Origin: JBEKHI01 sp050012355
Lineage (GTDB): Bacteria; Actinomycetota; Actinomycetes; Streptosporangiales; Streptosporangiaceae
Direction: 5' to 3'
NCBI GenBank assembly: GCA_050012355.1
Contig: JBEKHI010000134.1
Span: forward strand, 1-42,614
DNA: 42,614 nucleotides
The first letter of the stretch is position 1. Each line of letters starts with the position of its first letter. Below, piece after piece: positions 13,496 through 21,800 of this stretch. The notes beneath the pieces were generated by a model. It had not been told where the DNA came from, ran no database searches, and was given only the letters and a program-made list of their open reading frames with translations. Both the position numbers and the translations under genes were made by a program.

Positions 13496-14932
13496 ATGGC
13501 TAGTCAATCTTCAGGACTGCGCAGCGGCGCACTGAGCGTCGTGGGCGCGGTCGCGATGGCCATGGCCTTCATGGGACCCGCGACCAGCGCCGCGTTCAAC
13601 ACCCAGCCCGCCGCGGCCGGCATCGGCTACGCGCTGCCGTTCGGCATCGTGCTGGCGCTGGTGGCGTGTTTGCTGGTGGCCAACACCGTCGGCGCGTTCG
13701 CCCGCAAGCTGCCCACCGCCGGGTTCGTCTATACCTTCAACACCCGCGGGCTCGGCCGGGACGGCGGGTTCATGTCCGGCTGGCTGCTGCTGCTCGCCTA
13801 CGGCATGGTCGGGCCGATGCTGTTCGCGGCGATCGGATCGTTCGGGTCGGATTTCCTCGCCACCCAGTTCCACGTACACATAGCGTGGGAGTTCATCACC
13901 ATCTTCTTCGTCGCGGTTGTCTGGGCGATCAACGCCGCGGGGGTGTCACGGTCCGCGAAATCAGCGCTGATCTTCCTGGTGCTCGAGGTCGGCGTGATGG
14001 TCGGGCTGGCCACCACGATCCTGGCCAAGGGCGGGGCGCAGGGCCTCTCGTTCGGCCCGTTCGACCCGGTGCACTCACTGAAGGGCGTCTCCGGGCTCGG
14101 CACCGGCATGCTGTGGGGAATCCTGATGTTCGTCGGGTTCGAATCGGCCGGAACGCTCGGTGAAGAAGCCCGCAACCCGCGCCGCAGCGTGCCGATCGCG
14201 CTGTTCACCGCCGTCATCGTCATCGGCGTGTTCTACGTACTGGCCGGCTACGCGGCCGCCATCGGCTTCGGATCTAGCCACGTGGGCGCGCTCGTCGCCG
14301 ACGGGAACCCGTTCCTCACCCTGGCGTCCCGCTACTGGGGAGTGACCTGGATACTGGCGCTCACCGTGCTTAGCAGCCAGTTCGCCAACGCGCTGTCCGG
14401 CAGCAACGCGTTCGTGCGGGTGCTGTTCGCCATGGGCCGGGAACGAATCCTGCCGAGGTCACTCGGCCGGGTCAGCCGCGGAATTCCGCAGATCGCGCTG
14501 GCCGGGTACATGGTGTTCGCGCTCGCTTATGCGCTGGGCGTGGGCAGTCAGATCGGGCCGCTGGGCGTGTACGGATTCGCGGGGACCATACTGGGACTTG
14601 GCATGGTGATCTGCTACATCCTGATGTGCGTGGCCGTGGTCCGGTTCTACTGGCGGGACTACCGGACCGAGTTCTCCTACGTCCGGCACGGCGTGTTCCC
14701 CGCCGTCGGCGCGCTGCTGATGCTGCTGCCGATCTACGGGCAGGTGTGGCCGGTGCCCGCGTACCCGAACAACCTGGTGCCGTGGATCACGATCGGCTGG
14801 CTCGCCGCGGGCGGAATCTACCTGTGGGTGATCCACCAGCGGCGGCGTGACCTGCTGACCGCGATGGGCCGGGTGTTCGAGGACGAACCCGCCGTGGTCC
14901 AGCCCGCAGAGGAAGCCGAGGAACTCGCGTGA
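13496..14932 (+). CDS. APC-superfamily amino-acid/amine permease
   Basis: This 478-residue protein has about 12 hydrophobic segments. The N-terminal half carries LSVVGAVAMAMAFMGPATS and a glycine-rich first helix, then NTVGAFARKLPTAGFVYTFNTRGLG, a typical APC family TM2-TM3 region; MFVGFESAGTLGEEARNPRR is the TM6-loop signature. It is a secondary transporter of amino acids or amines; FrlA, the fructoselysine permease, belongs to the same superfamily. It starts with AGGAGG at 13485-13490 and overlaps the ROK kinase gene by 4 nt (GTGA). The tail is acidic (EDEPAVVQPAEEAEELA). Confidence 0.9.
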   Translation: MASQSSGLRSGALSVVGAVAMAMAFMGPATSAAFNTQPAAAGIGYALPFGIVLALVACLLVANTVGAFARKLPTAGFVYTFNTRGLGRDGGFMSGWLLLLAYGMVGPMLFAAIGSFGSDFLATQFHVHIAWEFITIFFVAVVWAINAAGVSRSAKSALIFLVLEVGVMVGLATTILAKGGAQGLSFGPFDPVHSLKGVSGLGTGMLWGILMFVGFESAGTLGEEARNPRRSVPIALFTAVIVIGVFYVLAGYAAAIGFGSSHVGALVADGNPFLTLASRYWGVTWILALTVLSSQFANALSGSNAFVRVLFAMGRERILPRSLGRVSRGIPQIALAGYMVFALAYALGVGSQIGPLGVYGFAGTILGLGMVICYILMCVAVVRFYWRDYRTEFSYVRHGVFPAVGALLMLLPIYGQVWPVPAYPNNLVPWITIGWLAAGGIYLWVIHQRRRDLLTAMGRVFEDEPAVVQPAEEAEELA

Positions 14933-15786
14933 CCGATGTCGTACTCGCGATCGACTTCGGCGGCACCAAGACCGCGGTCGGCTGCGTATCGGCCTCCGGC
15001 GAACTGCTATCGAAACGGCAGCTGCCCACCAAACCGACGGCGGACGTCGTGCGCCGAGCGGTCGAGGAGGCAACCCGGCTGCGCCAGCGGACACCACCGG
15101 ACTGGCACCTCATCGGCGCCGGTGCGGTGAGCCCCGGCGTGGTGCGTGACAGCAAAATCCTGCTAGCGCCCAACATGCCGGGCTGGGAGGAACTATCCCT
15201 GCCAGAAACGCTCCGCGCGGGTCTCACGAACCTGCCGGTGACCACCGGAAACGACGTGCAGGCGGCCGCCCTCGCCGAGGCCCGCTGGGGCAACCTCGCC
15301 GGTCACGACGGCCTCTACGTCAACCTCGGCACCGGTGTTGGCGCCGCGATCGTGCTTGACGGGAGGGTGATACCCGGTCATCATGGCGCCGCCGGGGAGA
15401 TCGGCTATGCCCGCGGCAAAGACGGCCGGACTCTCGAGGAGGTGATCGGCGGCGGTGCCTTGGGAGCCCGGGCGAGTCAGCTCGCGGGAAGAGCCATGTC
15501 GGCGGCCGAGGCGTTCGCGTCCACCGATCCGCGGGTGCGGCGCGGCGTGGACGAGGCCATCGCGGAGTTCGCCCGCGAACTCGCCAACCTCGCGACGCTG
15601 CTGGACCCGGAGCGGGTCGTGATCGGAGGTGGCCTGGCGAACGACGGGGACCGGTTGCTCGGGCCACTGCGAGAGACGTTCGAGAAAATCGTCCCCTTCC
15701 CGGCCGAGATCGTAGCTAGCGCCTTCGCGCGGGACGCGTCGCTATTCGGCGCCGCCGCGCTGGCGATCACCTCTGGAGGTCAGTGA
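14929..15786 (+). CDS. ROK-family sugar kinase
   Basis: This is a 285-residue kinase-fold protein without an HTH. The phosphate-binding loop AIDFGGTKTAVG lies at residues 7-18, the catalytic Asp109 in TTGNDVQAAALAEARWG, and the second phosphate motif LGTGVGAAIVLDGRVIPGHHGAAGEIG at 134-160. The His of HHGAAGE is kept but the cysteines of the usual zinc finger are missing (GYARGKDGRTLEE). ROK kinases phosphorylate hexoses and N-acyl hexosamines, typically at C6. In this operon the likely substrate is the sugar compound brought in by the APC permease. GTG 14929 overlaps the permease stop; the next gene starts directly at its own TGA. Confidence 0.88.
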   Translation: MTDVVLAIDFGGTKTAVGCVSASGELLSKRQLPTKPTADVVRRAVEEATRLRQRTPPDWHLIGAGAVSPGVVRDSKILLAPNMPGWEELSLPETLRAGLTNLPVTTGNDVQAAALAEARWGNLAGHDGLYVNLGTGVGAAIVLDGRVIPGHHGAAGEIGYARGKDGRTLEEVIGGGALGARASQLAGRAMSAAEAFASTDPRVRRGVDEAIAEFARELANLATLLDPERVVIGGGLANDGDRLLGPLRETFEKIVPFPAEIVASAFARDASLFGAAALAITSGGQ

Positions 15787-16758
15787 ATGCCCGGAACCCT
15801 GATGTCCGCCGAAATGGCGCAGCAGCCCGCTGTCCTGGCCCAGATCATCGCGCGGGCCGCCGATGACGCCGCCACGGTGCGCAAGGTGACGCCGGATCCG
15901 CTGGCCGGAATCGTGCTGCTGGCCAGGGGCTCGTCGGATAACGCCGCCGTGTTCGGCCGGTACCTGGCGGAGCTGGTGATCGGCAGGCCGGCCGGACTCG
16001 CGGCCCCCAGCCTCTACACCCGGTACCACGCCGAGGTGAACTGGGAAGGCTACCTGGTCATCGCGCTCAGCCAGTCCGGCGCCACCCCGGAGATCCTCAC
16101 CACGGCCGCGCAGATGCGCGCCAGCGGCGCCACGGTAGCCGGGATCACGAACGAGCCGGAGAGCCCGATGCGGGACACCGTGGACGTGCTGCTGTCGACC
16201 GACGCGGGCCCGGAGCGCGCCGTGCCCGCGACGAAGACGATGACCGCCCAGATGCTGCTGCTGGCCACCGCGCTCGGGGTGACCGGGATGGACGGCCTGC
16301 CGGGCGCCGTCACGGAGATCCTCCAAGAGGATGTCACACCAGAGATCGCCGAGCAGTGGCGAGACATCGACCGGCTGATCGTCACCGGCCGTGGCCTGGC
16401 CTACGCCGCCGCTCTCGAGATCGCGCTCAAGATAAAGGAGACCACCGGCATACTCGCCGAGGGCTTCTCCACCGCCGACCTGCGGCACGGGCCCATCGCG
16501 ACCGCGTTCGCCGGCGCCCCGGTGCTGCTGGTCGACGCGGGCGGACCGGCCGCCGACGACACCCGCGACCTTGGGGAGACACTAAAAGAAAGAAACGCCA
16601 GCGTCGTTATGATCTCAGAAAAAGAAAACCTTCCCGAGCCTGCCCGCGCTATCGGCGCGGTGGTGCGCGGTCAGCAGCTGGCGCGGGCGCTGGCGCTAGC
16701 CAAGGGCGCCGACCCGGACCAGCCCGTCGGCCTGACGAAGATCACGCCGACGACTTAG
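15787..16758 (+). CDS. SIS-domain sugar-phosphate isomerase/deglycase (GlmS/FrlB-like)
   Basis: This 323-residue protein has two SIS domains and resembles the isomerase half of GlmS without the glutaminase domain. The opening MSAEMAQQPAVL matches the M..EI.EQP start. SQSGATPEILTTA (95-107) is the SIS signature. In the second domain ALKIKETTGILAEGF keeps Glu218 (GlmS Glu488) and LRHGPIA keeps His234 (GlmS His504). The C-terminus GADPDQPVGLTKITP matches the GlmS tail with the catalytic Lys (Lys318). Stand-alone proteins of this type include FrlB/FraB deglycases and SIS-type glucosamine-6-P deaminases. The ATG follows the kinase stop directly. It converges on the NYN gene, overlapping 17 nt. A short AT-rich tract lies at 16580-16630. 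Confidence 0.88.
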   Translation: MPGTLMSAEMAQQPAVLAQIIARAADDAATVRKVTPDPLAGIVLLARGSSDNAAVFGRYLAELVIGRPAGLAAPSLYTRYHAEVNWEGYLVIALSQSGATPEILTTAAQMRASGATVAGITNEPESPMRDTVDVLLSTDAGPERAVPATKTMTAQMLLLATALGVTGMDGLPGAVTEILQEDVTPEIAEQWRDIDRLIVTGRGLAYAAALEIALKIKETTGILAEGFSTADLRHGPIATAFAGAPVLLVDAGGPAADDTRDLGETLKERNASVVMISEKENLPEPARAIGAVVRGQQLARALALAKGADPDQPVGLTKITPTT

Positions 16759-17515
16759 CGGCGGTCCGGCGCCGCTTGTAGCGAGCGTAGAGGGCCTCCG
16801 GCCTTCCCTCGCCGGGGCTGCGCAGCGCGACGTCGAACATCGTGGTCGCCCTGATCAGGTCGCTGAGCTTCGGGTAGCCCCAGTTGCGCGAGTCGAAGTC
16901 CGGCGACTGCTGGGTGATGATGTTGCCGATCTTGGAAAGCAGCGCCCAGCCCTCGTCGTCGGAGGCTGCCTCCACCGAGTTGCGCAGCTGGTTCATCAGC
17001 GCGGAGTCGCCCTTCAGCGAAGCCGCGCTCGCCTTCGGCGTCGGCGTGAGTTCCGCGTCGACGGGTGTCTCCGGATGCGCCAGGTTCTCGATGTAGATGA
17101 ACTTGTCGCAGGCGGCCACGAAGGGCTTGGGCGTCTTACGCTCACCGAACCCGTACACGGTCAGCCCCGATTCGCGGATCCGCGCCGCCAGCCGGGTGAA
17201 GTCGCTGTCGCTCGACACGATGCAGAACCCGTCGAACCGCCCCGAGTACAGCAGGTCCATCGCGTCGATCACCATGGCGGCGTCGGTGGAGTTCTTGCCG
17301 GTGGTGTAGGCGAACTGCTGAATGGGCTGAATCGACTGGGTGAGCAGGGTGTCCTTCCACGACTTGAGGTTGGTCCCCGTCCAGTCGCCGTAGGCGCGCT
17401 TGACGTGCGCGACGCCGTATTTGGCGATCTCGGCGAGCAGCGCCTCGATGACCGACGCGCGGGCGTTGTCCGCGTCGATGAGCACCGCCAGCCGTGCCGT
17501 GTTATCCGTGGCCAT
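16742..17515 (-). CDS. NYN-domain putative RNase with OST-HTH/LOTUS tail
   Basis: This is a 257-residue protein. The N-terminal NYN domain (about residues 8-145; MARF1/limkain-b1 type, PIN-like fold) shows the acidic catalytic positions in LAVLIDADNA, NSTDAAMVIDAMDLLYSG and CIVSSDSDFTRLAARIRE. Residues about 175-245 (LLSKIGNIITQQSPDFDSRNWGYPKLSDLI) form an OST-HTH/LOTUS module, known for RNA binding. Bacterial NYN-LOTUS proteins are thought to be RNA-processing or decay enzymes; the target is unknown. The start at 17515 opens ATDNTARLAVLIDADN and lies only 35 nt from the divergent PLP-enzyme gene. Confidence 0.88.
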   Translation of the reverse strand: MATDNTARLAVLIDADNARASVIEALLAEIAKYGVAHVKRAYGDWTGTNLKSWKDTLLTQSIQPIQQFAYTTGKNSTDAAMVIDAMDLLYSGRFDGFCIVSSDSDFTRLAARIRESGLTVYGFGERKTPKPFVAACDKFIYIENLAHPETPVDAELTPTPKASAASLKGDSALMNQLRNSVEAASDDEGWALLSKIGNIITQQSPDFDSRNWGYPKLSDLIRATTMFDVALRSPGEGRPEALYARYKRRRTAAKSSA

Positions 17516-17550
17516 AGGCCTATGTGTACCAGCCAGGTAATGATGGATAT

Positions 17551-19293
17551 ATGAATCAAGACGACGAGTCGATGGAAACTCTCGCGGTCCATGGCGGCGA
17601 ACGCCGTCCCGGTCCGGAAGGATCGGTGGTTTTCCCGATTTATCAGGGCACGGTGTACTCGGTCGCACCGGGGACCGAGTATCACGACATCCCCTACATT
17701 CGTCTCAATTCGACGCCGTCCCAGCAGTACCTGCACGACAAGCTGGCGGTCCTGGAGGGCGCCGAGGCCGCGCTCGCGACCGCGTCCGGCATGGCGGCGG
17801 TGACAACCACCCTGCTGAGCGTCATGCGGGCCGGGGATCACCTGCTGGCCAGCGACTGCCTCTACGGCGGCACCCATGACTTCATCACCGGCCACGCCGC
17901 GGATCTGGGCTGGACCTGGACCTTCGTCGACCCTGGCCGCCCGGAAACCTGGGAGGCGGCGCGCACCCCGCGGACCAGGGCCTTCCTGGTCGAGACGATC
18001 ACCAACCCGCTGATGAGGGTGGGACGGCTGGATGAGGTCGCCGAGTTCGGGCGGCGGGAGGGCATCCTGACCGTGATCGACAACACCTTCGCGTCGCCGG
18101 TGAACTTCCGGCCGCTCAGGGCCGGATTCGGCCTGGTCTTCCACAGTGCCACCAAGTACCTCGGCGGCCACTCCGACCTAGTCGCCGGAGCGCTGATGGG
18201 CGACGCCGAGCTGATCGGGCGGATCCGCCGGACGCTGAACCACTTCGGCGGATCCCTCGACCCGCACACCGGGTTCCTGCTGGCACGCGGCATCAAGACG
18301 CTCGCGCTGCGGGTCCGGGCGCAGAACGCCAACGCCACCGCGCTGGCCGAGTTCCTCGCCGAGCACCCGGCGGTGGCGGCGGTCAACTACCCAGGGCTAA
18401 GATCGCATCCCGATCATGAGCACGCGGCCCGGCTGCTGTCCGGGTTCGGCGGCATGCTGAGCCTGCGGCTGCGGGGCGGCGATCAGGCCGCCGAGGCGCT
18501 GCTCGAGACGGTCCGGCTGCCGTATTCGGCGCCGAGTCTGGGCGGAGTGGAGTCGCTGATCACCCGCCCCGCCACGACCTCGCACGCGGGGATGAGCGAG
18601 GAGGACCGGGATCGCCTCGGCATCACCAGCGACCTCGTCCGGGTCAGCACCGGCATCGAGGGTACCCAGGACCTGATCGCGGATTTCGCTCAGGCCCTGG
18701 ACAACGCTAGAGGAGCAACCGTGACCAATCCCGTCTTGCGCATCATCATCGGCAGTACGCGTCCCGGACGAGTGGGTGCCCCCGTCGGTGACTGGATCAC
18801 CAGCCGGGCCACCGAACACGGCGGCTTCGACGTCAAGGTGACCGACCTCGCCGAGCTGAACCTCCCGTTGTTCGACGAGCCGGAACACCCGCGGCTGCGG
18901 AAATACGCGCACCAGCACACTAAGGACTGGAGCGAGCTAGTTGACTCCTCGGACGCGTTCGTCTTCGTCATACCGGAGTACAACCACGGTTTCAACGCGG
19001 CGACGAAGAACGCCCTCGACTACCTGAACACCGAGTGGGCGGGCAAGGCGGCGGGGATCGTCAGCTACGGGGGAGTAGCGGCCGGCACGCGCGCGACTCA
19101 GATGCTGAAGCCGGTTCTTATCGCGCTGCGGATGGTGCCGGTGAACGACGGGGTGAACATCCCGTTCGTCCGGGAGCACATTGATGAGGAGGGGCGATTC
19201 AAGCCCGCTGAGATCGAAGAGGCGTCCGCGACCGCGATGCTCGACGAGCTGCTGCGGGTGACGGACGCGGCGCGCCCGCTACGGACGCGCTGA
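17551..19293 (+). CDS. Cys/Met-metabolism PLP enzyme fused in frame to an NADPH-dependent FMN reductase
   Basis: The 580-residue frame joins two enzymes. Residues about 5-388 are a trans-sulfuration PLP enzyme (cystathionine synthase/lyase, methionine gamma-lyase group): YIRLNSTPSQQYLHDKLAVLEG, DCLYGGTHDF, FVETITNP-like VETITNPLMRV, VIDNTFASP and the PLP lysine in HSATKYLGGHSDLVAGAL. Residues about 391-580 are a flavodoxin-like NADPH:FMN reductase (RIIIGSTRPGR and VIPEYNHGFNAATKNALDYL). At the joint, 18709-18723, lies AGAGGAG followed by GTG, a credible ribosome site and start for the reductase. An out-of-frame TAG (18708-18710) sits just before. This suggests two former genes joined by loss of one base. 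Both the fusion and separate initiation of the reductase are possible. The ATG at 17551 is preferred; a GTG lies in frame at 17524. Confidence 0.8.
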   Translation: MNQDDESMETLAVHGGERRPGPEGSVVFPIYQGTVYSVAPGTEYHDIPYIRLNSTPSQQYLHDKLAVLEGAEAALATASGMAAVTTTLLSVMRAGDHLLASDCLYGGTHDFITGHAADLGWTWTFVDPGRPETWEAARTPRTRAFLVETITNPLMRVGRLDEVAEFGRREGILTVIDNTFASPVNFRPLRAGFGLVFHSATKYLGGHSDLVAGALMGDAELIGRIRRTLNHFGGSLDPHTGFLLARGIKTLALRVRAQNANATALAEFLAEHPAVAAVNYPGLRSHPDHEHAARLLSGFGGMLSLRLRGGDQAAEALLETVRLPYSAPSLGGVESLITRPATTSHAGMSEEDRDRLGITSDLVRVSTGIEGTQDLIADFAQALDNARGATVTNPVLRIIIGSTRPGRVGAPVGDWITSRATEHGGFDVKVTDLAELNLPLFDEPEHPRLRKYAHQHTKDWSELVDSSDAFVFVIPEYNHGFNAATKNALDYLNTEWAGKAAGIVSYGGVAAGTRATQMLKPVLIALRMVPVNDGVNIPFVREHIDEEGRFKPAEIEEASATAMLDELLRVTDAARPLRTR

Positions 19294-19302
19294 GCGCTTA
19301 AG

Positions 19303-19392
19303 TCAGCTGCTCTGGTTGGCGGGACCCTGGCGGGTCCACGTGTCATCACGCAGGAGCCTGGTCCACGTGTCGTCTGTCTTGGTCCGTATCAT
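19303..19392 (-). CDS. Micro-ORF for a 29-residue repeat peptide
   Basis: On the minus strand a 29-codon frame starts with ATG (19392-19390) preceded by a strong ribosome site, CGGAGGAAATC, and ends TGA at 19303. The peptide begins MIRTKT, contains two copies of DDTWTR separated by LLR, and ends QGPANQSS. The repeat is visible in the DNA as GGTCCACGTGTC at 19333-19344 and 19360-19371, 27 bp (nine codons) apart. It lies in the AT-rich gap between the FMN-reductase end and the adenine deaminase gene. I do not recognise the family. It could be a small functional peptide, a leader peptide or a RiPP precursor; no modification enzymes lie nearby. Confidence 0.45.
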   Translation of the reverse strand: MIRTKTDDTWTRLLRDDTWTRQGPANQSS

Positions 19393-19507
19393 GATTTCCT
19401 CCGTATAGGTGGCTCGAACGCACATCTATGTGTCGTTCTGTAGTCATCTAGCTCCATAGCGTATCTACGTTGAGCGATGGTGGCAACACTCTCCGTTCAT
19501 AATTTTT

Positions 19508-19535
19508 TTGTAATAAATCGACATATCGGTACAAT
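19508..19535 (+). promoter_or_regulatory. Promoter of the adenine deaminase gene
   Basis: TTGTAA (19508-19513) and TACAAT (19530-19535) are spaced by 16 bp in a strongly AT-rich island, predicting a start near 19542. The ribosome site GGAGGGG (19555-19561) follows. The 281-nt gap 19294-19574 otherwise holds the micro-ORF and its repeat. The promoter region contains a short direct repeat, CGGTAC at 19526 and 19536. Confidence 0.5.
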
Positions 19536-19574
19536 ACGGTACTAATTTAGTCACGGAGGGGAGTCGGAACAGCG

Positions 19575-20594
19575 ATGGCGTCACCACTGCCGGTAGCCGA
19601 GCTGCACCTGCACATCGAGGGCACGCTCGAGCCCGACCTGCTCGTCACGCTGGCCAAACGCAACGGCGTTACCCTCCCGACCACCGATATCGACGAGCTG
19701 CGGGCCAGGTACCGTTTCGGTGACCTGCAGTCGTTCCTCGACCTGTACTACGCGTCACTGCGGGCGGTGCGGACCGAGCAGGACTTCTACGACCTGGCCG
19801 CCGCCTACCTCGAACGGGCGGGCCGGGCGGGCGTGCGCCGCGCGGAGATATTCTTCGACCCGCAGTCGCACCTGGCCAACGACGTGCCGCTCGAGGCGGT
19901 CTTCGGCGGATTGACGGCGGCCATCGACGACAGCCCGGTGAACGCGGGCCTGATCATGTGCTTCCTGCGCGATCTCGGCGCCGACGCGGCGGCGGACACG
20001 CTGCGCCGGGCGATGCCGTTCCGCGACCGGTTCATTGGCGTCGGGCTCGACTCCGCGGAGGTCGGGTACCCGCCGTCGCTGTTCGCCGGCGTCTATGGGC
20101 GGGCCGCCGCCGAGGGACTTCGGCTGGTAGCGCACGCGGGCGAGGAGGGCGACCCTGGCTACGTTCGGGAGGCGCTCGACGTGCTCAAGGTGGAGCGGAT
20201 CGACCACGGCGTCCGGTCCATGGAGGACCCGGAGCTCGTCAGGCGACTGGCCGCCGAGCGGATCCCGCTGACCGTCTGCCCGCTGTCCAACGTGGCGCTC
20301 CGGGTCACCGACACGCTGCGGGGCCACGTGCTGCCGGACATGCTGGCGGCTGGGCTCACCGTCACCGTGAACAGCGACGACCCCGCCTATTTCGGCGGGT
20401 ACGTGGATGACAACCTCGTCGCGGTCCGTGACACGTTCGGCCTTACCCGCGAGCAGCTGGCCGGGCTGGCCCGTGACTCCTTCCGCGCGAGTTTCGCGTC
20501 GGAAGCGGATAAGGGGCGCTGGCTGGGCGAGGTCGACGCCTGGCTAGCGGCGGACTTACGGCAGGCGGCCAACCGCCGCGTACAGCAGGCGTGA
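19575..20594 (+). CDS. Adenine deaminase (ADAL/Aah1-type)
   Basis: This 339-residue metal-dependent amidohydrolase has the zinc motif ELHLHIEGTLEPDL at residues 10-23, VAHAGEEGDPGY, ERIDHGVRSMEDPEL, PLTVCPLSNVALRV and VTVNSDDPAYFGGYVDDN. LHIEGTLEPE and SDDPAYFGGY are typical of the adenosine-deaminase-like proteins shown in bacteria and fungi to act on adenine, so I favour adenine to hypoxanthine over adenosine deamination; the annotation adenosine deaminase is the alternative. The ATG has GGAGGGG upstream. The 3' end overlaps the converging methyltransferase gene by 39 nt. Confidence 0.9.
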   Translation: MASPLPVAELHLHIEGTLEPDLLVTLAKRNGVTLPTTDIDELRARYRFGDLQSFLDLYYASLRAVRTEQDFYDLAAAYLERAGRAGVRRAEIFFDPQSHLANDVPLEAVFGGLTAAIDDSPVNAGLIMCFLRDLGADAAADTLRRAMPFRDRFIGVGLDSAEVGYPPSLFAGVYGRAAAEGLRLVAHAGEEGDPGYVREALDVLKVERIDHGVRSMEDPELVRRLAAERIPLTVCPLSNVALRVTDTLRGHVLPDMLAAGLTVTVNSDDPAYFGGYVDDNLVAVRDTFGLTREQLAGLARDSFRASFASEADKGRWLGEVDAWLAADLRQAANRRVQQA

Positions 20595-21380
20595 ATCCTC
20601 GCCGTCGGCCAGCTCCGGGTCTTCCGCGCCCCACAGCCCGACCGTCGCGACCGCCGGGGGAGCGCCATCATAGGGCGGGACTATTTCGAGGCCGTCGAAG
20701 AAGCTCGCGATCTCGGCCTTGGTGCGGAAGTAGGCCTGCTCCACCGCGTTCTCGTACACATCGACGATGGCCTCGACGACGGATGGCGGGACCTGGTCCC
20801 CGCTGATGTGTGACAGAGCCAGGTAACTTCCCGGCGCCAGGGCGTCCAGGTAACGCTTCAGCAGGTCATGCGGCTTGGCGGCCGGGGATACGAAGTGCCA
20901 CACCGCGGTCATCAGCAGGCCGACTGGCTTGTCCAGGTCGATCAGTTCGCGCAGCCGCGGGTCGTTGAGGATGGCGTCGGGGTCTCGCATATCGGCGAGG
21001 ATCACGCCGACGGTCCCCTGGCCCTTGAGGATGTCCTTGCTGTACAGCTCCACCAGCGGGTCCATGTCGACGTACACGACCCGGGTGTTGGGCACGGTCT
21101 TTTGCACGACGTCGTGGGTGTTTCCGGTGGTGGGCAGACCTGACCCGATGTCGATGAACTGCCGGACGTCCTGGCTAGCGATAAACCGCGCGGCCCGCTG
21201 ATGGAAACCGCGGTTGGCCCACGCGGCATCGCCCAGTTCCGGCATCTTCGCGCGTATCTTCTCCGCCGCCACCCGGTCCACTTCGAAGTTGTGCTTGCCG
21301 CCGAGGTAATAGTCGTAGAGCCGGGCGGGGGAAGGAACGGTGGGCTCTGGACCATCGGTGGTGAACGGGGCATCGGCCAT
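20556..21380 (-). CDS. SAM-dependent methyltransferase, DUF574/SAV2177 family
   Basis: This is a 274-residue protein of the Methyltransf_19 (DUF574) family, greatly expanded in actinomycetes. Marks are PSPARLYDYYLGGKHNFEVDR, the SAM-binding FIDIGSGLPTTGNTHDV, VVYVDMDPLVELYS, ILADMRDPDAIL and the VWHFVSPAAKPHDLL segment. The substrate is unknown. The start at 21380 gives the family's usual beginning (MADAPFTTDGPEPTVPSPARLYDY); the upstream extension is unlike the family. No clear ribosome site precedes it. It overlaps the end of the adenine deaminase gene by 39 nt. Confidence 0.9.
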   Translation of the reverse strand: MADAPFTTDGPEPTVPSPARLYDYYLGGKHNFEVDRVAAEKIRAKMPELGDAAWANRGFHQRAARFIASQDVRQFIDIGSGLPTTGNTHDVVQKTVPNTRVVYVDMDPLVELYSKDILKGQGTVGVILADMRDPDAILNDPRLRELIDLDKPVGLLMTAVWHFVSPAAKPHDLLKRYLDALAPGSYLALSHISGDQVPPSVVEAIVDVYENAVEQAYFRTKAEIASFFDGLEIVPPYDGAPPAVATVGLWGAEDPELADGEDSRLLYAAVGRLP

Positions 21381-21557
21381 GGCTTTCAGTGTGGCATCGG
21401 TCAGGAAAATCGCAAACTGTGCTGCCTCAGTAGTCCCATATGTCGCAGAGTTTCCGCGGAAAACGCGAGGGGTGAGGATCCCGCGAACGGGGTATGGACT
21501 AGTCCACTCACTTGGCCGTCTGGGTTCGCCCCCTAGCTTGCCCTGGAAGGTGATCGC

Positions 21558-21800
21558 ATGGACGTCAACGCCGACCGCTTCCTCGATCTCGTCCACCAGT
21601 TCGAAGACTTCACCGATGCCGTCACCCCGGAACAAGCGCACCGCGAGTTCGATGAGGTCACGCTGCAGATGTTCTGGATGCGCTGGCCCCAGATGTCCGC
21701 GTGGGCAGGCTCGCTGTGGCGGATGCTAGCGGAGGAGATGGCCGAGCCATCGGCTCCGCACCTAGACCCGGAACTCGACGAGGTCGGTGAGAGTGGCTGA
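21558..21800 (+). CDS. Hypothetical acidic protein, 80 residues
   Basis: This small acidic protein (DVNADRFLDLVHQFEDFTDAV, then QMFWMRWPQMSAWAGSLWRMLAEEMAEP) has a good ribosome site, GGAAGG at 21545-21550, 7 nt before the ATG. It overlaps the CBS gene by 14 nt, which supports real translation. The amphipathic, tryptophan-rich middle suggests a helical interaction surface. I do not recognise a family. Confidence 0.6.
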   Translation: MDVNADRFLDLVHQFEDFTDAVTPEQAHREFDEVTLQMFWMRWPQMSAWAGSLWRMLAEEMAEPSAPHLDPELDEVGESG

